Assembly: GCA_021390615.1 (NCBI GenBank) | Contig: JAJEJU010000024.1 | Location: 930,001-994,000, forward strand | DNA length: 64,000 nt | Direction: 5' to 3' | Source of the DNA: Rhodanobacteraceae bacterium ZG21-1 | Lineage (GTDB): Bacteria; Pseudomonadota; Gammaproteobacteria; Xanthomonadales; Rhodanobacteraceae | Shown: piece after piece, positions 42,653 through 52,257 of the stretch | Layout: each line of letters opens with the position of its first letter | How positions within the stretch are numbered: the stretch's first letter is position 1 | Notes under the pieces: generated by a model | Seen by the model: the letters and a program-made list of their open reading frames with translations, nothing else | The model's database searches: none | What the model was told of the DNA's origin: nothing | Position numbers and translations under genes: made by a program

Positions 42653-43568
42653 GCTGCCGCTGGTGTCGGTGCTGATCCCCGCCTACAACCACGAGCGCTT
42701 CGTACAGCGCTGCCTGGACAGCGTGCTGGAGGACCCGTACCCGGCCAAAGAGATCGTGATCATCGACGACGGCTCCACCGACGGCACCGCCGAGCGCATC
42801 GAAAGCTGGATCGCCGCGCACGAGGGCGAGATCCCGGTGGACTATGCGCGGCGAACCAATCGCGGCATCGCAGCCACCTTGAACGAGCTGGCCGTGCGTG
42901 CACGCGGCGAATTCCTGCGGCTGGGCGCCAGCGACGATTATTTTCTTCCCGGCGGCATCCACGCGATGGTCGGCTACCTGCTCGCGCATCCGCATAAAGG
43001 CGCGGTGATCGGCGACTCGATCGTGGTCGACCAGGACGGCGGCAAGCTGCACGACAGCGGCATGTGCGCGCTGCACGGCGCGGACAAGCAGCTGTACCGC
43101 TCCGACGAAGGCATCCGCCGCGCGGTGATCAGCCAGTGGGCGATCGGCGGCCCGGTGGCGCTGCTGCGCAAGACCGCGCTGTACACCATCGACCGCTGGC
43201 GCGAAGGCCTGCGCATCGACGACTGGGATCTGTTCCTGCGCCTGGCCGCCAGCGACGCGCTGGGCTTCATCGACATCCACGTGTGCGCCTACCGCATCCA
43301 CGGCAGCAACCTCAGCCGCACGCGCAACCGCTCGTCGCGCGTGGTCAATCTCAGCGAGTCGCGTCAGGTGGCGATCAGCCGGGCCAGCCTGTTCGACGGT
43401 CCGTATCGCACCCTGCTGCTGGCGCAGTCGCACTACATCGGCGCCAAGGTGGCCTTCCTGCAGCGCCAGTCCGGCCAGATGACGCTGCACATGCTGGCCT
43501 ACCTGTCGCTGCTCGCCGTCTCCCGGACCCGGCTGTTGCTGGCGCCGCGCGCGACGAGGCACGCCTGA
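42642..43568 (+). CDS. GT2-family glycosyltransferase
   Basis: 308 residues, overlapping wzx by 11 bp. It is a GT-A fold: VSVLIPAYNHERFVQRCLDSVL, then IVIIDDGSTDGTAERI with the nucleotide-binding Asp pair, LRLGASDDYFLPGG with the metal-binding acidic residues, and DDWDLFLRL as the putative catalytic base region. It would add one sugar to the lipid-linked repeat unit on the cytoplasmic face. Donor and acceptor are unknown. Confidence 0.9.
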   Translation: MSDELPLVSVLIPAYNHERFVQRCLDSVLEDPYPAKEIVIIDDGSTDGTAERIESWIAAHEGEIPVDYARRTNRGIAATLNELAVRARGEFLRLGASDDYFLPGGIHAMVGYLLAHPHKGAVIGDSIVVDQDGGKLHDSGMCALHGADKQLYRSDEGIRRAVISQWAIGGPVALLRKTALYTIDRWREGLRIDDWDLFLRLAASDALGFIDIHVCAYRIHGSNLSRTRNRSSRVVNLSESRQVAISRASLFDGPYRTLLLAQSHYIGAKVAFLQRQSGQMTLHMLAYLSLLAVSRTRLLLAPRATRHA

Positions 43569-44725
43569 TGCCGCTGCTGCGCCTGCCGTCGCTGTATCTC
43601 GGCGTGCCGCTGCTGCTGGCCTGCGCGTGCACCTGGCTGACCTACGACTTGCCCGACGGTTACGGCGAAGGCCTGTTCGTGCTGGCGCTGGCGGGCCTGG
43701 CCATCGTGCTGCTCGATCTGCTCGGCGGCCCCCGGCTGCCCGCGTTCGCCGCGTTCCGCGCACGCCGCTACGTAGGCACGCGCGAGGCCTTCGTCGCGCT
43801 GGCATTCGCCGCCGCGGTGGCCGCGTTCTGCGTGCTCGACCTGGCGCTGTTCCCGATTCCGCTGCTTGACGACCCCAAGGCCTACGCCAGCATGGAAGGC
43901 GGGCGCGAACACATCCGGCACATCTCCGACATGTGCTGGACGCTGCCGCCGATCGGCCTGCTGTGCGCGCGTCAGCGCTGGCTGCGCCGCGCGCTGATCG
44001 CCGTCGGCGTGCTGTTCCCGATCCTGGTGATCGACCGCAACCGGGTGTTCGCCTCGCTGTTCTCGCTGGCCCTGGTGATGATCTTCCGGCGCGACGAAGC
44101 GCGGCCGTTGCCGTGGAAGGCCGCTGGCTTGCTGGCGCTGCTGGGTGCGAGCGTTTTCTCGGTGCTCGGCATGCTGCGCTCGGGGCCGCTGGACGGTGTC
44201 ACCCTGCCGTTCGGCGACCTCTACCGCGTCTCGCCGCAGGCGATCAAGTGGCTGCTGCTCTACATCAGCGCCGGGCCCTACAACTTCGCCTCGCTGCTGG
44301 CCAAGCACTACGTCAACGCCAGCTTCCTGATCAACCAGCTGGTGCCGATGAGCGGCTCGATCGCCACCGCGGGCACCGGCATTCCGCTGGACTCGCCCAC
44401 CATCAACGTGGGCACCGAGTTCCTGCCGTTCCTGCTTGCGCTGGGGCCGGGTGGTGCGCTGTTCGCGATGCTCGCGCTGTATGCGCTGCTGCGCTGGAGC
44501 GTGCGCCGCCTCGGCGCCACGGTGCCGCTATTTCCGCTGCTGATCTTCCTGCGCGTGGCCTATGTGGGCGTGATGTCGCCGTTCGCGCCGCAGGCCTTCA
44601 CCTGGACCAATGCCGGCTTTATCGGCCTGTGCCTGGGCATGCAGCTGGTGGCGTCCTGGTTGCCCAGTCGTCGCGACCTGCCGACGCCGGCCGCGGCCGA
44701 GCTCTCCCTGTCATCCTCCCCCTGA
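43568..44725 (+). CDS. wzy: Wzy-type O-antigen/EPS polymerase
   Basis: 385 residues, start overlapping the GT2 stop (TGATG, 43566-43570). About ten membrane segments are seen (LGVPLLLACACTWLTY, LFVLALAGLAIVLLDLL, FVALAFAAAVAAFCVLDLALF and others), with a larger periplasmic stretch around DLYRVSPQAIKWLLLYISAGPYNFASLLAKHYV, like other oligosaccharide repeat-unit polymerases. Wzy proteins share little sequence, so the call rests on topology and on position beside wzx and wzz. Confidence 0.78.
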   Translation: MPLLRLPSLYLGVPLLLACACTWLTYDLPDGYGEGLFVLALAGLAIVLLDLLGGPRLPAFAAFRARRYVGTREAFVALAFAAAVAAFCVLDLALFPIPLLDDPKAYASMEGGREHIRHISDMCWTLPPIGLLCARQRWLRRALIAVGVLFPILVIDRNRVFASLFSLALVMIFRRDEARPLPWKAAGLLALLGASVFSVLGMLRSGPLDGVTLPFGDLYRVSPQAIKWLLLYISAGPYNFASLLAKHYVNASFLINQLVPMSGSIATAGTGIPLDSPTINVGTEFLPFLLALGPGGALFAMLALYALLRWSVRRLGATVPLFPLLIFLRVAYVGVMSPFAPQAFTWTNAGFIGLCLGMQLVASWLPSRRDLPTPAAAELSLSSSP

Positions 44726-44738
44726 ATCCGGTGCAGCC

Positions 44739-45599
44739 ATGCAGCAAGACGAAATCTATCTGATCGACCTGTGGCGGCTGTTCGCCCGCGAATGGCGCAG
44801 CTTCATGCTGGTGGTGGCGCTGTGTCTCGCGGCGACCTTCGCCTTCGCGCACGTGGCGAAGCGGCAATGGGAGGCCACCGCGTGGATCCTGATCGGGCAG
44901 GTCGGCCAGGCGCCGGCCGGCCAGGACGCCAAGGTCGAGCCCCTGCTGCGGGTGATCGAGCGGCTGCAGTTGGAGCCGTTCCAGGACGAGGTGCTGCGCA
45001 GCGCGGGGCTGGACCCTGAAGGCAGCGAAGCCAAGCTGTATCGCCGCAGCCTGAAGCTGGAGCCGATGCCGTATGCGGGGCCGCTGGTGCGCCTCAGCCT
45101 GCGCGCCGGCTCGCCGCAGCAGGCCAGGCAGCTTGCCGCTGCGACCGTGGCCCATCTGCAGGCGGTCCACCAGCAGTTGGAGGCGTTGCCGCTGCAGCAG
45201 GCGCGTGCGCGTCTGCAGGCGGTCCAGTCCGATCTGCAGGCCGCGCAGGCCGAGCGAGCGCAGCTGCAGCAGGATGCCGGTGACAACCATGCCGCAAACG
45301 GCAAGGGCGGCAGCGATACCTCACGGTTGCTGGCGAACATGCTGCTGACCGGCAAGGACGGCGAGATCCGCGGTCTGCGCCAGGCGCGCGACGACCTCGC
45401 CGACCGGCTCAGCCCCGCCTACACCTACGACACCTCGCTGATGTGGCCGGTCTATGTGCCCGAGCGTGCGGCGTCGCCGAATGCGCTGCTGATCTGGGGC
45501 GGCGGGCTGGTGCTGGGCGTGTTCGCCGGCGCGTTCGCTGCGGTGGCGCGAAACGCCGCGCGCCGGCGCACGCAGGGCAGGGCGGCGCTCGCCGGATAA
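44739..45599 (+). CDS. wzz: Wzz-type chain-length determinant
   Basis: 286 residues from the ATG at 44739. One membrane helix is near the N-terminus (FMLVVALCLAATFAFAHV, about 22-39) and one near the C-terminus (ALLIWGGGLVLGVFAGAFAAVA, about 250-271), with a helical, Gln/Ala-rich coiled-coil region between (about 140-190). No Walker motifs, so it is Wzz-like and not a Wzc tyrosine kinase. It would set polymer length for the Wzy polymerase encoded just before it. Confidence 0.85.
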   Translation: MQQDEIYLIDLWRLFAREWRSFMLVVALCLAATFAFAHVAKRQWEATAWILIGQVGQAPAGQDAKVEPLLRVIERLQLEPFQDEVLRSAGLDPEGSEAKLYRRSLKLEPMPYAGPLVRLSLRAGSPQQARQLAAATVAHLQAVHQQLEALPLQQARARLQAVQSDLQAAQAERAQLQQDAGDNHAANGKGGSDTSRLLANMLLTGKDGEIRGLRQARDDLADRLSPAYTYDTSLMWPVYVPERAASPNALLIWGGGLVLGVFAGAFAAVARNAARRRTQGRAALAG

Positions 45600-45677
45600 G
45601 CCGGTACCCGGCGTTCAACCAAAGACGGCCGGGTTGGCACTCACGCTCAGCAATCATCGAAAGGCGGAGACGGCCTC

Positions 45678-46544
45678 GTGGAGATCGACGTGCTCAGACC
45701 CGGCCCGCTTGAGGCCCACGACACCGCCGTGCCGCCGGACCCGGAGCAGGTGCGCCTGCTCGACACCCAGCGCGCCTTCGACAGCGTGGCCGCCGACTAC
45801 GACGGTCCGCGTGGCAACAACGAGCTGATCCAGCGCATGCGCACCACCCTGTGGGACACCGTGCAGCGCGAACTGGAACCCGGTGCGCGCCTGCTCGACC
45901 TGGGCTGCGGCACCGGGCTCGATGCCGCCGAATTCGCGCAGCGCGGCTACCGCGTGCTCGCCACCGACTGGTCGCCGCGCATGGTCGAGCGCACGCAGGA
46001 GCGCGTGCAGGCGGCGGGGCTGGCGGCGCAGGTCGAGGCCGCGCATGTCGGCATCCACCAGCTGGAACAGCTGGTCGCCGGCTTCGACGGCATCTACTCC
46101 AACTTCGGGCCGCTGAACTGCGCGCCGGACCTGGCTGCGGTCGCCGCCGAGTGTGCCCGCCTGCTGCGCCCGGGCGGCAAGCTGATCTTCTCGGTGATCG
46201 GGCGCATCTGCCCGTGGGAAGTGGGCCACTACGCGCTGCGCGGGCGCTTCCGCCGCGCCGCGGTGCGGGCAGCGCGCGGAGTCACTCCGGTCGGCATGAA
46301 CCGCCACACGATCTGGACCTACTACTACCTGCCACGCGAGTTCTACCGCGCCTTCGCCGGACAGTTCTCGCTGAGCGGCTATCGCGCGCTGAGCCTGTTC
46401 ATGCCGCCGCCCTACCTGGTGGACTATTACCGCCGGCATCGCGCCTGGTGCGAATGGCTGGGGCGGCTGGACGACCGCTTCGGCAAGCTCGCGCCCCTGC
46501 GCAACATGGGCGACCATTTCCTGATCGTGATGCAGCGGCGCTGA
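45678..46544 (+). CDS. Class I SAM-dependent methyltransferase
   Basis: 288 residues from a GTG at 45678. SAM-binding motif I is LLDLGCGTGLDAAEFAQRG; motif II/III are VLATDWSPRMVERTQERV and LLRPGGKLIFSVIG. The substrate is unknown. It begins the second half of the locus, 78 bp after wzz, and its neighbours are an amidohydrolase and a second methyltransferase. Confidence 0.88.
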   Translation: MEIDVLRPGPLEAHDTAVPPDPEQVRLLDTQRAFDSVAADYDGPRGNNELIQRMRTTLWDTVQRELEPGARLLDLGCGTGLDAAEFAQRGYRVLATDWSPRMVERTQERVQAAGLAAQVEAAHVGIHQLEQLVAGFDGIYSNFGPLNCAPDLAAVAAECARLLRPGGKLIFSVIGRICPWEVGHYALRGRFRRAAVRAARGVTPVGMNRHTIWTYYYLPREFYRAFAGQFSLSGYRALSLFMPPPYLVDYYRRHRAWCEWLGRLDDRFGKLAPLRNMGDHFLIVMQRR

Positions 46545-46547
46545 GCC

Positions 46548-47774
46548 ATGCGTCCGCTCCAGGCCAGCAGCAATGCCAACCTGCTCCGCTCAGGCGCGCT
46601 GACGCCCGAGGGCGTGCAGCGCGGCGTGCTGCCGATCCGCGCCGGCCGCATCGGCACCGCGCCCGCGTTGCTGGCCTATCCGGTCGACCTGCGTGACCAC
46701 CTGGTATTCCCCGGCCTGGTCAATGCGCACGATCATCTGCAGGTCAACGCCGTGCCGCCGCTGCGTGCTGCCGAACCGTTCCCGAACAGCTATGCCTGGA
46801 TCGAGGCGTTCCAGGCGCATTTCGCGCGGCCGGAGGTGGCGGCCGCGCTGCGCGTGCCGAAGGCGCTGCGCCTGCGCCACGGCGCGCTGAAGAACTTGCT
46901 GGCCGGCACTACCTGCGTGGCGCACCACGATCCCTGGCACGAAGCGCTGGACGCGGAGGATTTTCCGGTCGCCCTGCTGCGCGAGTTCGGCTGGGCTTAT
47001 GCGCTGGGTTGGCCGGGCTACGGCCCGTCGATTCCGCAGAGTTTTGCCGCGACGCCGGGCGAGCGTCCCTGGATGATCCATCTGGCCGAGGGCACCGACG
47101 CCGTCGCGCAGGCCGAACTGGCCCAGCTCGAGCAGCTGGGCTGCCTGGCTTCGAACAGCGTGCTGATCCACGGCGTGGGACTGCGCGAGGCGGACATCGC
47201 GCGGGTGATCGCCCGCGGCGCCGCGGTGGTGTGGTGTCCCGCCAGCAATCGCGCGCTGCTGGGCCGCACGCTCGATCCGCAGCGCCTGCTCGCGGCCGGC
47301 CTGCTGGCGCTGGGCAGCGATTCGCGACTGAGCGGCGCGCGCGACCTGCTCGAGGAATTGCGCCTTGCGGCCGATCGGCACGAGCTGAGCGCGCAGCAAT
47401 GGCTGGAGCTGGTCACCGTGCAGGCGGCGCGCATCCTGCGCCTGCCGTCGAATGGTCGGCTGGCGCCGGGCCTGCCGGCGGATCTGCTGATCGTCGAGGA
47501 TCGCGGCGGCGACGCGGCCGGCAGTCTGGTCGGCCTCGAGCGCAGCGAGATCCGTGCGGTGGTCCGCAACGGCGTGCCGTGCATCGCCGATCCCGATTTC
47601 GCCGAATGGTTTGCGGTGGCCGGGGTGGAGGCGGTGCCGGTGCGGCTGGACGGCAAGCCTAAACTGCTGGACCGCGCGCTGGCCGAGCCGGACCTGCTCG
47701 CGCTTGAACCTGGCCTCGAACTGGCCGTCACGCGCGTCGAACGCGTTGCCGCCGCCGAGGCCTGCCGAGCGTGA
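46548..47774 (+). CDS. Amidohydrolase-superfamily metal-dependent hydrolase
   Basis: 408 residues. The metal-binding pattern is VNAHDHLQ (the HxH of the amidohydrolase TIM barrel), then WMIHLAEG, VLIHGVGL and the Asp in LALGSDSRLSG. The C-terminal PSNGRLAPGLPADLLIVED is the typical return of the small beta domain. These enzymes hydrolyse amides, amidines or amino-purine-like rings, or deacetylate sugars; the substrate is not evident. It overlaps the next methyltransferase gene by 4 bp, so it belongs to the operon and is not a bystander. Confidence 0.85.
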   Translation: MRPLQASSNANLLRSGALTPEGVQRGVLPIRAGRIGTAPALLAYPVDLRDHLVFPGLVNAHDHLQVNAVPPLRAAEPFPNSYAWIEAFQAHFARPEVAAALRVPKALRLRHGALKNLLAGTTCVAHHDPWHEALDAEDFPVALLREFGWAYALGWPGYGPSIPQSFAATPGERPWMIHLAEGTDAVAQAELAQLEQLGCLASNSVLIHGVGLREADIARVIARGAAVVWCPASNRALLGRTLDPQRLLAAGLLALGSDSRLSGARDLLEELRLAADRHELSAQQWLELVTVQAARILRLPSNGRLAPGLPADLLIVEDRGGDAAGSLVGLERSEIRAVVRNGVPCIADPDFAEWFAVAGVEAVPVRLDGKPKLLDRALAEPDLLALEPGLELAVTRVERVAAAEACRA

Positions 47775-48493
47775 GCGTCGAGCCTTCCGTGCTGTCGCCC
47801 GAGCAGGCCTATGCGCTATGGGCGCCCGGCTATCCGGCGCAGGCGCACAACCCGGTGATGATGGCCGAAGAGCGCGCCATGCTGGCTTCGATGCCGGCCG
47901 ATCTGCACGGCATGCGCGTGCTCGACGCGGGCTGCGGCAGCGGCCGTTATCTGCTGCATGCGCTGCGCCGCGGCGCGCGCCGCTTGATCGGCGTGGACCT
48001 GGCGCCGGCGATGCTGCAGCGGGCCGGCGCCGAGCTGGCCGCGCATCGCGGCGACAGCGACATCGCGCTGGCCTGCGGACGCGTGACCGCGCTGCCGCTG
48101 CCGGACGCCTGGGCCGACCTCAGCGTGTGCGGCCTGGTGGTCGGCCATGTGGAAGATCTCGCGCGCGCGCTGGCCGAACTGTGCCGGGTGACTCGTCCCG
48201 GCGGCCGGCTGCTGTGCAGCGACGTGCATCCGACCGGCCATGCGCTGGGCTGGAAGCGCGACTTCAAATCCGCCGGCCAGCGCTACGCGGTGCGTCACAC
48301 GCCGCATCTGTACAGCCATTGGCATGCAGCCTGCACGGCGCTGGGCCTGCGTATCGAGCGCGTGCACGAGCCCATGCTCGATCCGGCCGAGATTCCCGCC
48401 GACGCGCATTTCGACCCTAGCGCGCTGCAGGTGCCGGTGGCGCTGGCGTTCGAGCTGCGCCGCGCTTCAGAGCCACGCCGGACTTCGCCATGA
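47771..48493 (+). CDS. Class I SAM-dependent methyltransferase (UbiE/BioC-like)
   Basis: 240 residues from a GTG overlapping the amidohydrolase stop (GTGA). Motif I is VLDAGCGSGRYLLHAL, followed by LIGVDLAPAMLQRAGAEL and CRVTRPGGRLLCSDVHPTG. A His-rich stretch around YAVRHTPHLYSHWHAAC is near the putative substrate side. Substrate unknown. It overlaps the radical SAM gene by 4 bp. Confidence 0.88.
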   Translation: MSVEPSVLSPEQAYALWAPGYPAQAHNPVMMAEERAMLASMPADLHGMRVLDAGCGSGRYLLHALRRGARRLIGVDLAPAMLQRAGAELAAHRGDSDIALACGRVTALPLPDAWADLSVCGLVVGHVEDLARALAELCRVTRPGGRLLCSDVHPTGHALGWKRDFKSAGQRYAVRHTPHLYSHWHAACTALGLRIERVHEPMLDPAEIPADAHFDPSALQVPVALAFELRRASEPRRTSP

Positions 48494-50001
48494 GCCACGC
48501 GCCCCGCACCTTGCTGATCAATCCCACCATCACTTCGCGCGGCAGCGCGCGCTTTCCGCTGTCGCTGCTGAACCTGGCCGCGACGCTGGACCAAGCCGGC
48601 AGCAGCCGCATCATCGACGGCAACGTCGACCGCGACTTCGTCGCCCTGACCCTGCAGACGCTGGCCAGCGAGCGCTTCGACGCGGTCGGCGTCAGCGTGA
48701 TGGGCGGGCCGCAGATCGCGCCGTCGATCGAAGTTTCCAAGGCGATCCGCGAGCACTCTCCGGCCATGCCGATCGTGTGGGGCGGCTACTTTCCCACGCT
48801 GTACACCGACACCGCCCTGGGTGCGCCCTACGTCGACTACGCGGTGCGCGGGCAGGGCGAGGAAAGCCTGGTCGAGCTGGTCGCGGCGTTGAGCGGGCAG
48901 GGCAGCGGCGTCGCCTCGATCGGCGGGCTGTCGTGGAAGCGCGACGGCGAGCTGGTGCACAACCCCAGCCGGCGTTTTTCGCGCGGCGACCAGTCGCTGG
49001 TGCTGCCCTACGAGAAGCTGGGCGATCCGCGCCGCTATCTGGCGCGCACCTTCCTCGGCCGGCGCACCGCCGCGCACCAGGCGGCGCTGGGCTGCCGCTT
49101 CCGCTGCACTTTCTGCGGCGTCGCGGCGATGTTCGGCGGCGCCACCGCGCTGCCCACGGTGCAGCGGCTGGAGCGCGAGCTGAGCTATCTCAAATACGAG
49201 CTGGGCGCCGACTCCATCCAGTTCTTCGACCACAACTTCTTCGACCGCGAGGCGGAGATGATCCCCTTGCTCGAGGTGATGGCGAAGCTGGAAATGCCGT
49301 GGTGGTGCTATGCGCGCGCCGACGCGCTGCTGAACCTGTCCGAGAGCACCTGGGAACTGGTGCGCAAGAGCCGGCTGCGCATGGCCTACATCGGTGCGGA
49401 ATCGCCCAGCGGCGCGATGCTGAAGGAAATCCGCAAGGGCACGCGGCCCGACCAGACCCTGCAGGTGGCCGAGCTGTGCCGGCGCCACGGGGTGATCCCC
49501 GAGCTGTCCTTCATGGTGGCGCCGCCGGTGAACACGGAAGAGGAGACCGAGCTCACCTTCGAGTTCATCCGCGAACTGAAGCAGATCAACCCCGCCTCGG
49601 AGATCATCGTCTACGTCTACACGCCGCTGCCGGAGAGCAGCCGGCACGAGAAGGATCGCGGCAAGCGTCCGTCCACGCCGCTGCTCGACCTGCACGGCGA
49701 GCCGGTGGTGTTTCCCGCCACGCCGGAAGAATGGACCCAGCAGCGCTGGGTGGACTACGCCTGCCACGCCGACGCGCCCTGGCTCGACGATCGCATGCGT
49801 CGGCGCATCCGCGACTTCGTCACCGTGCTGCGCTGCCGCTATCCCACCGCGCAGGACCTGCGCTCGCCGCGCTGGGCCAAGCGTGGCCTCAGCGCGATGG
49901 CCGCGTGGCGCTATCGCCAGCGTCGCTACGATCGCCCGTGGGAACTCGACCTGGCCAATCGGCTGGTACGCCTGCGCCTGCCGCAGGTCTCGGGCATCTA
50001 G
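48490..50001 (+). CDS. B12-binding-domain radical SAM enzyme
   Basis: 503 residues. The N-terminal about 150 residues look like a cobalamin-binding fold (LLINPTITSRG, DAVGVSVMGGPQIAPSI, IVWGGYFPTLY, YAVRGQGEESLVEL). The radical SAM domain has CRFRCTFCG (Cys-x3-Cys-x2-Cys) and IQFFDHNFFDREAEMIPLLE. Enzymes of this architecture catalyse methylations at unactivated carbon or phosphorus and other rearrangements. Substrate unknown. The start overlaps the preceding methyltransferase by 4 bp; a glycosyltransferase follows 10 bp later. Confidence 0.9.
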   Translation: MSHAPRTLLINPTITSRGSARFPLSLLNLAATLDQAGSSRIIDGNVDRDFVALTLQTLASERFDAVGVSVMGGPQIAPSIEVSKAIREHSPAMPIVWGGYFPTLYTDTALGAPYVDYAVRGQGEESLVELVAALSGQGSGVASIGGLSWKRDGELVHNPSRRFSRGDQSLVLPYEKLGDPRRYLARTFLGRRTAAHQAALGCRFRCTFCGVAAMFGGATALPTVQRLERELSYLKYELGADSIQFFDHNFFDREAEMIPLLEVMAKLEMPWWCYARADALLNLSESTWELVRKSRLRMAYIGAESPSGAMLKEIRKGTRPDQTLQVAELCRRHGVIPELSFMVAPPVNTEEETELTFEFIRELKQINPASEIIVYVYTPLPESSRHEKDRGKRPSTPLLDLHGEPVVFPATPEEWTQQRWVDYACHADAPWLDDRMRRRIRDFVTVLRCRYPTAQDLRSPRWAKRGLSAMAAWRYRQRRYDRPWELDLANRLVRLRLPQVSGI

Positions 50002-50011
50002 GGGCGCCGCC

Positions 50012-51130
50012 ATGCACGCCGTGCAGATCAATTTCCTGCCGCCGCCGGAGGAACTCTCGCCCGCCGAGGTGTTCCTGCGCTGGCCATCGCTGGCCGACAT
50101 TCCGGAAGCGGCGGCCGCGGCCGGCACGCGCGTCTCGGTGATCCAGGCCGCGGCCTGCGAGGCGCGGCTGGTGCGGCAGGGCATCGACTACCACTTCGTC
50201 GACGTGCGCGGCGCGGACGAGGCCGAACGCGCCGCGCGTTTCGCCGCACGCCTGCAGGCCATCGGCACCGACGTGCTGCACGCGCACAGCCTGGGCTTCG
50301 CGCGGCAGGTACACGCGCTGGCGCAGCGCCTGCCGCGCCTGCCGATCCTGTTGCAGGATCATGCCGACCGGCCGCCGCACTGGTGGCAGCGTTCCCATTG
50401 GCGGCGCTGGTATGCGGCCGTGGCCGGGGTGGCCTTCACCGCGACCGAGCTGGCCCGGCCCTACACGAACACGGGCCTGCTGGCGCCTTCCACGCCGGTG
50501 TTCGCGATTCCTGAGTCGAGCAGCCGCTTCACCCGCGGCAGCCGCAGCCTGGCGCGCGCCGAGACCGGCTTGTACGGCGATCCCTGCGTGTTGTGGGTGG
50601 GGCACCTCAATCCGGGCAAGGACCCGCTTACCGTGCTCGATGGCGTGGCCCGCGCGGTGCAGCGACTGCCCGGGCTGCGGCTCTGGTGCGCCTTCGGCAG
50701 CGGCGCGCTGCTGCCGGTGGTGCAGGCGCGCATCATGCGCGACCCGCGCCTGCTCGGCCGCGTGCACCTGCTCGGGCGCGTGCCGCATGCGCGCATCGAG
50801 ACCCTGATGCGTGCAGCCGACCTGTTCGTCTCCGGCAGCCGTGCAGAGAGCTGCGGCTTTGCCCTGCTCGAGGCGCTGGCCTGCGGCGTGACGCCGGTGG
50901 TCACCGATATTCCGTCGTTCCGCGCGCTCACCGCGCAAGGCCGCATCGGCCATCTGTGGCCGTGCGGGGATGCGGAGCGGCTGGCCCGCGCCCTGGTCGG
51001 CGCGGCGCTCGACCGGCCCTCGCCGGAGCAGGTGCGCGCGCATTTCGACGCCGCCTTGTCGTTCGCCGCGCTGGGTCGCCAGTGGGCACAGGCCTATGCG
51101 CAGGTATCGCGTTACCGGAGCGCGGCGTGA
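50012..51130 (+). CDS. GT4-family glycosyltransferase
   Basis: 372 residues from the ATG at 50012. It is a GT-B fold: DVLHAHSLGFARQVHAL and PILLQDHADR in the N-lobe; VLWVGHLNPGKDPLTVLDGV, GRVPHARIETLMRAADLFVSGSRAESCGFALLEALACG in the C-lobe (the E-x7-E region, residues Glu-Ser-Cys-Gly-Phe through Glu-Ala). It should transfer a sugar from an NDP donor with retention. It overlaps the next glycosyltransferase by 4 bp. Confidence 0.9.
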   Translation: MHAVQINFLPPPEELSPAEVFLRWPSLADIPEAAAAAGTRVSVIQAAACEARLVRQGIDYHFVDVRGADEAERAARFAARLQAIGTDVLHAHSLGFARQVHALAQRLPRLPILLQDHADRPPHWWQRSHWRRWYAAVAGVAFTATELARPYTNTGLLAPSTPVFAIPESSSRFTRGSRSLARAETGLYGDPCVLWVGHLNPGKDPLTVLDGVARAVQRLPGLRLWCAFGSGALLPVVQARIMRDPRLLGRVHLLGRVPHARIETLMRAADLFVSGSRAESCGFALLEALACGVTPVVTDIPSFRALTAQGRIGHLWPCGDAERLARALVGAALDRPSPEQVRAHFDAALSFAALGRQWAQAYAQVSRYRSAA

Positions 51131-52257
51131 AGCTTGCCCTGGTGGTGCCGGGCGGCGTGGACCGCAGCGGCGAATTCCGGGTGATTCCGGTGCTGCTGGC
51201 CTTGATCGAACGCTTGGCACGCACGCACGAAGTGCATGTGTTCACCCTGCGCCAGGAAGCCGTGCCAGGTCGTTGGGCGCTTTGTGGCGCCACCATCCAC
51301 AACGTCGGCGAGCGGCAGCCGCGCCTGCGTGCGATCGCCGCCATCCTGGCCGAGCACCGCCGCGCGCCGTTCGCCCTGGTCCAGGCGATCTTCTCCGGCC
51401 CGTGCAGCCTGGTGGCGGTGACGGCGGCCAGGTTGCTCGGTCTGCCCAGTCTGGTGCACGTCGCCGGCGGCGAACTGGTCGCCCTGCACGAGATCGGCTA
51501 CGGCGGTCGACGCAGCTGGAAGGGCCGCCTGCGCGAAGCCATGGTGCTGCGCGGCGCCGACATCGTCACCGCAGCCAGCGCACCCATCATCGACGCGCTG
51601 ACTGCGCTGGGGCTGCGCGCACGGCGCCTTCCGCTCGGTGTCGACCTGCAGGCATGGCCGCCGTGCGCGCCGCGCCCGCGAAGCGACGGCCCGGCGCGAC
51701 TGATCCACGTGGCCAGCCTCAATCGCGTCAAGGACCAGAGCACCTTGCTGCAGGCCCTGGCCGCGCTGGCGGCGACGGGCGTGGACTTCCGCATGGACGT
51801 CGTCGGCATGGATACCTTGCATGGCGAGATGCAGGCGCTGGCGCAACGGCTAGTCTTGCAAGACCGTGTGAGCTTTCTCGGCTTCCGCACGCAGCGCGAA
51901 CTGAGGCCGCTGATGGCCGCAGCGGATCTGCTGGTGCTGTCCTCGCGCCACGAAGCGGGCCCGCTGGTCTTGCTGGAAGCGGCGGTGGCGGGCGTGCCGA
52001 CGGTGGGCACGGCGGTCGGTCATCTGGCGGAATGGGCCCCGTCGGCGGCGCTGGCCGTGCCGGCCGGCGATGCGCAGGCACTGGCCGAGGCCTTGCGGCA
52101 CGTGCTGCAGGACGATGCGCTGCGGCTGCGGCTGGCCGGCGAAGCGCAGCGCCTTGCCGTGCGGGAAGATGCCGAGCATAGCGCTCGCGCGTTCGAGGTC
52201 TTGTACTCGGCTCTATGCGCGGACCGGCGCGCGGCGCGGCGCCCTGTGCCGGGCTAG
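51127..52257 (+). CDS. GT4-family glycosyltransferase
   Basis: 376 residues from a GTG at 51127 (GTGA overlap). N-lobe: LVVPGGVDRSGEFRVIPVLLAL and LVHVAGGELVALHEIGYGG. C-lobe: ARLIHVASLNRVKDQSTLLQAL, SFLGFRTQRELRPLMAAADLLVLSSRHEAGPLVLLEAAVAGVP, with the two catalytic-lobe Glu residues. It is last of the plus-strand run that starts at 37326; its stop overlaps that of the convergent nucleotidyltransferase gene by 4 bp. Confidence 0.9.
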   Translation: MKLALVVPGGVDRSGEFRVIPVLLALIERLARTHEVHVFTLRQEAVPGRWALCGATIHNVGERQPRLRAIAAILAEHRRAPFALVQAIFSGPCSLVAVTAARLLGLPSLVHVAGGELVALHEIGYGGRRSWKGRLREAMVLRGADIVTAASAPIIDALTALGLRARRLPLGVDLQAWPPCAPRPRSDGPARLIHVASLNRVKDQSTLLQALAALAATGVDFRMDVVGMDTLHGEMQALAQRLVLQDRVSFLGFRTQRELRPLMAAADLLVLSSRHEAGPLVLLEAAVAGVPTVGTAVGHLAEWAPSAALAVPAGDAQALAEALRHVLQDDALRLRLAGEAQRLAVREDAEHSARAFEVLYSALCADRRAARRPVPG

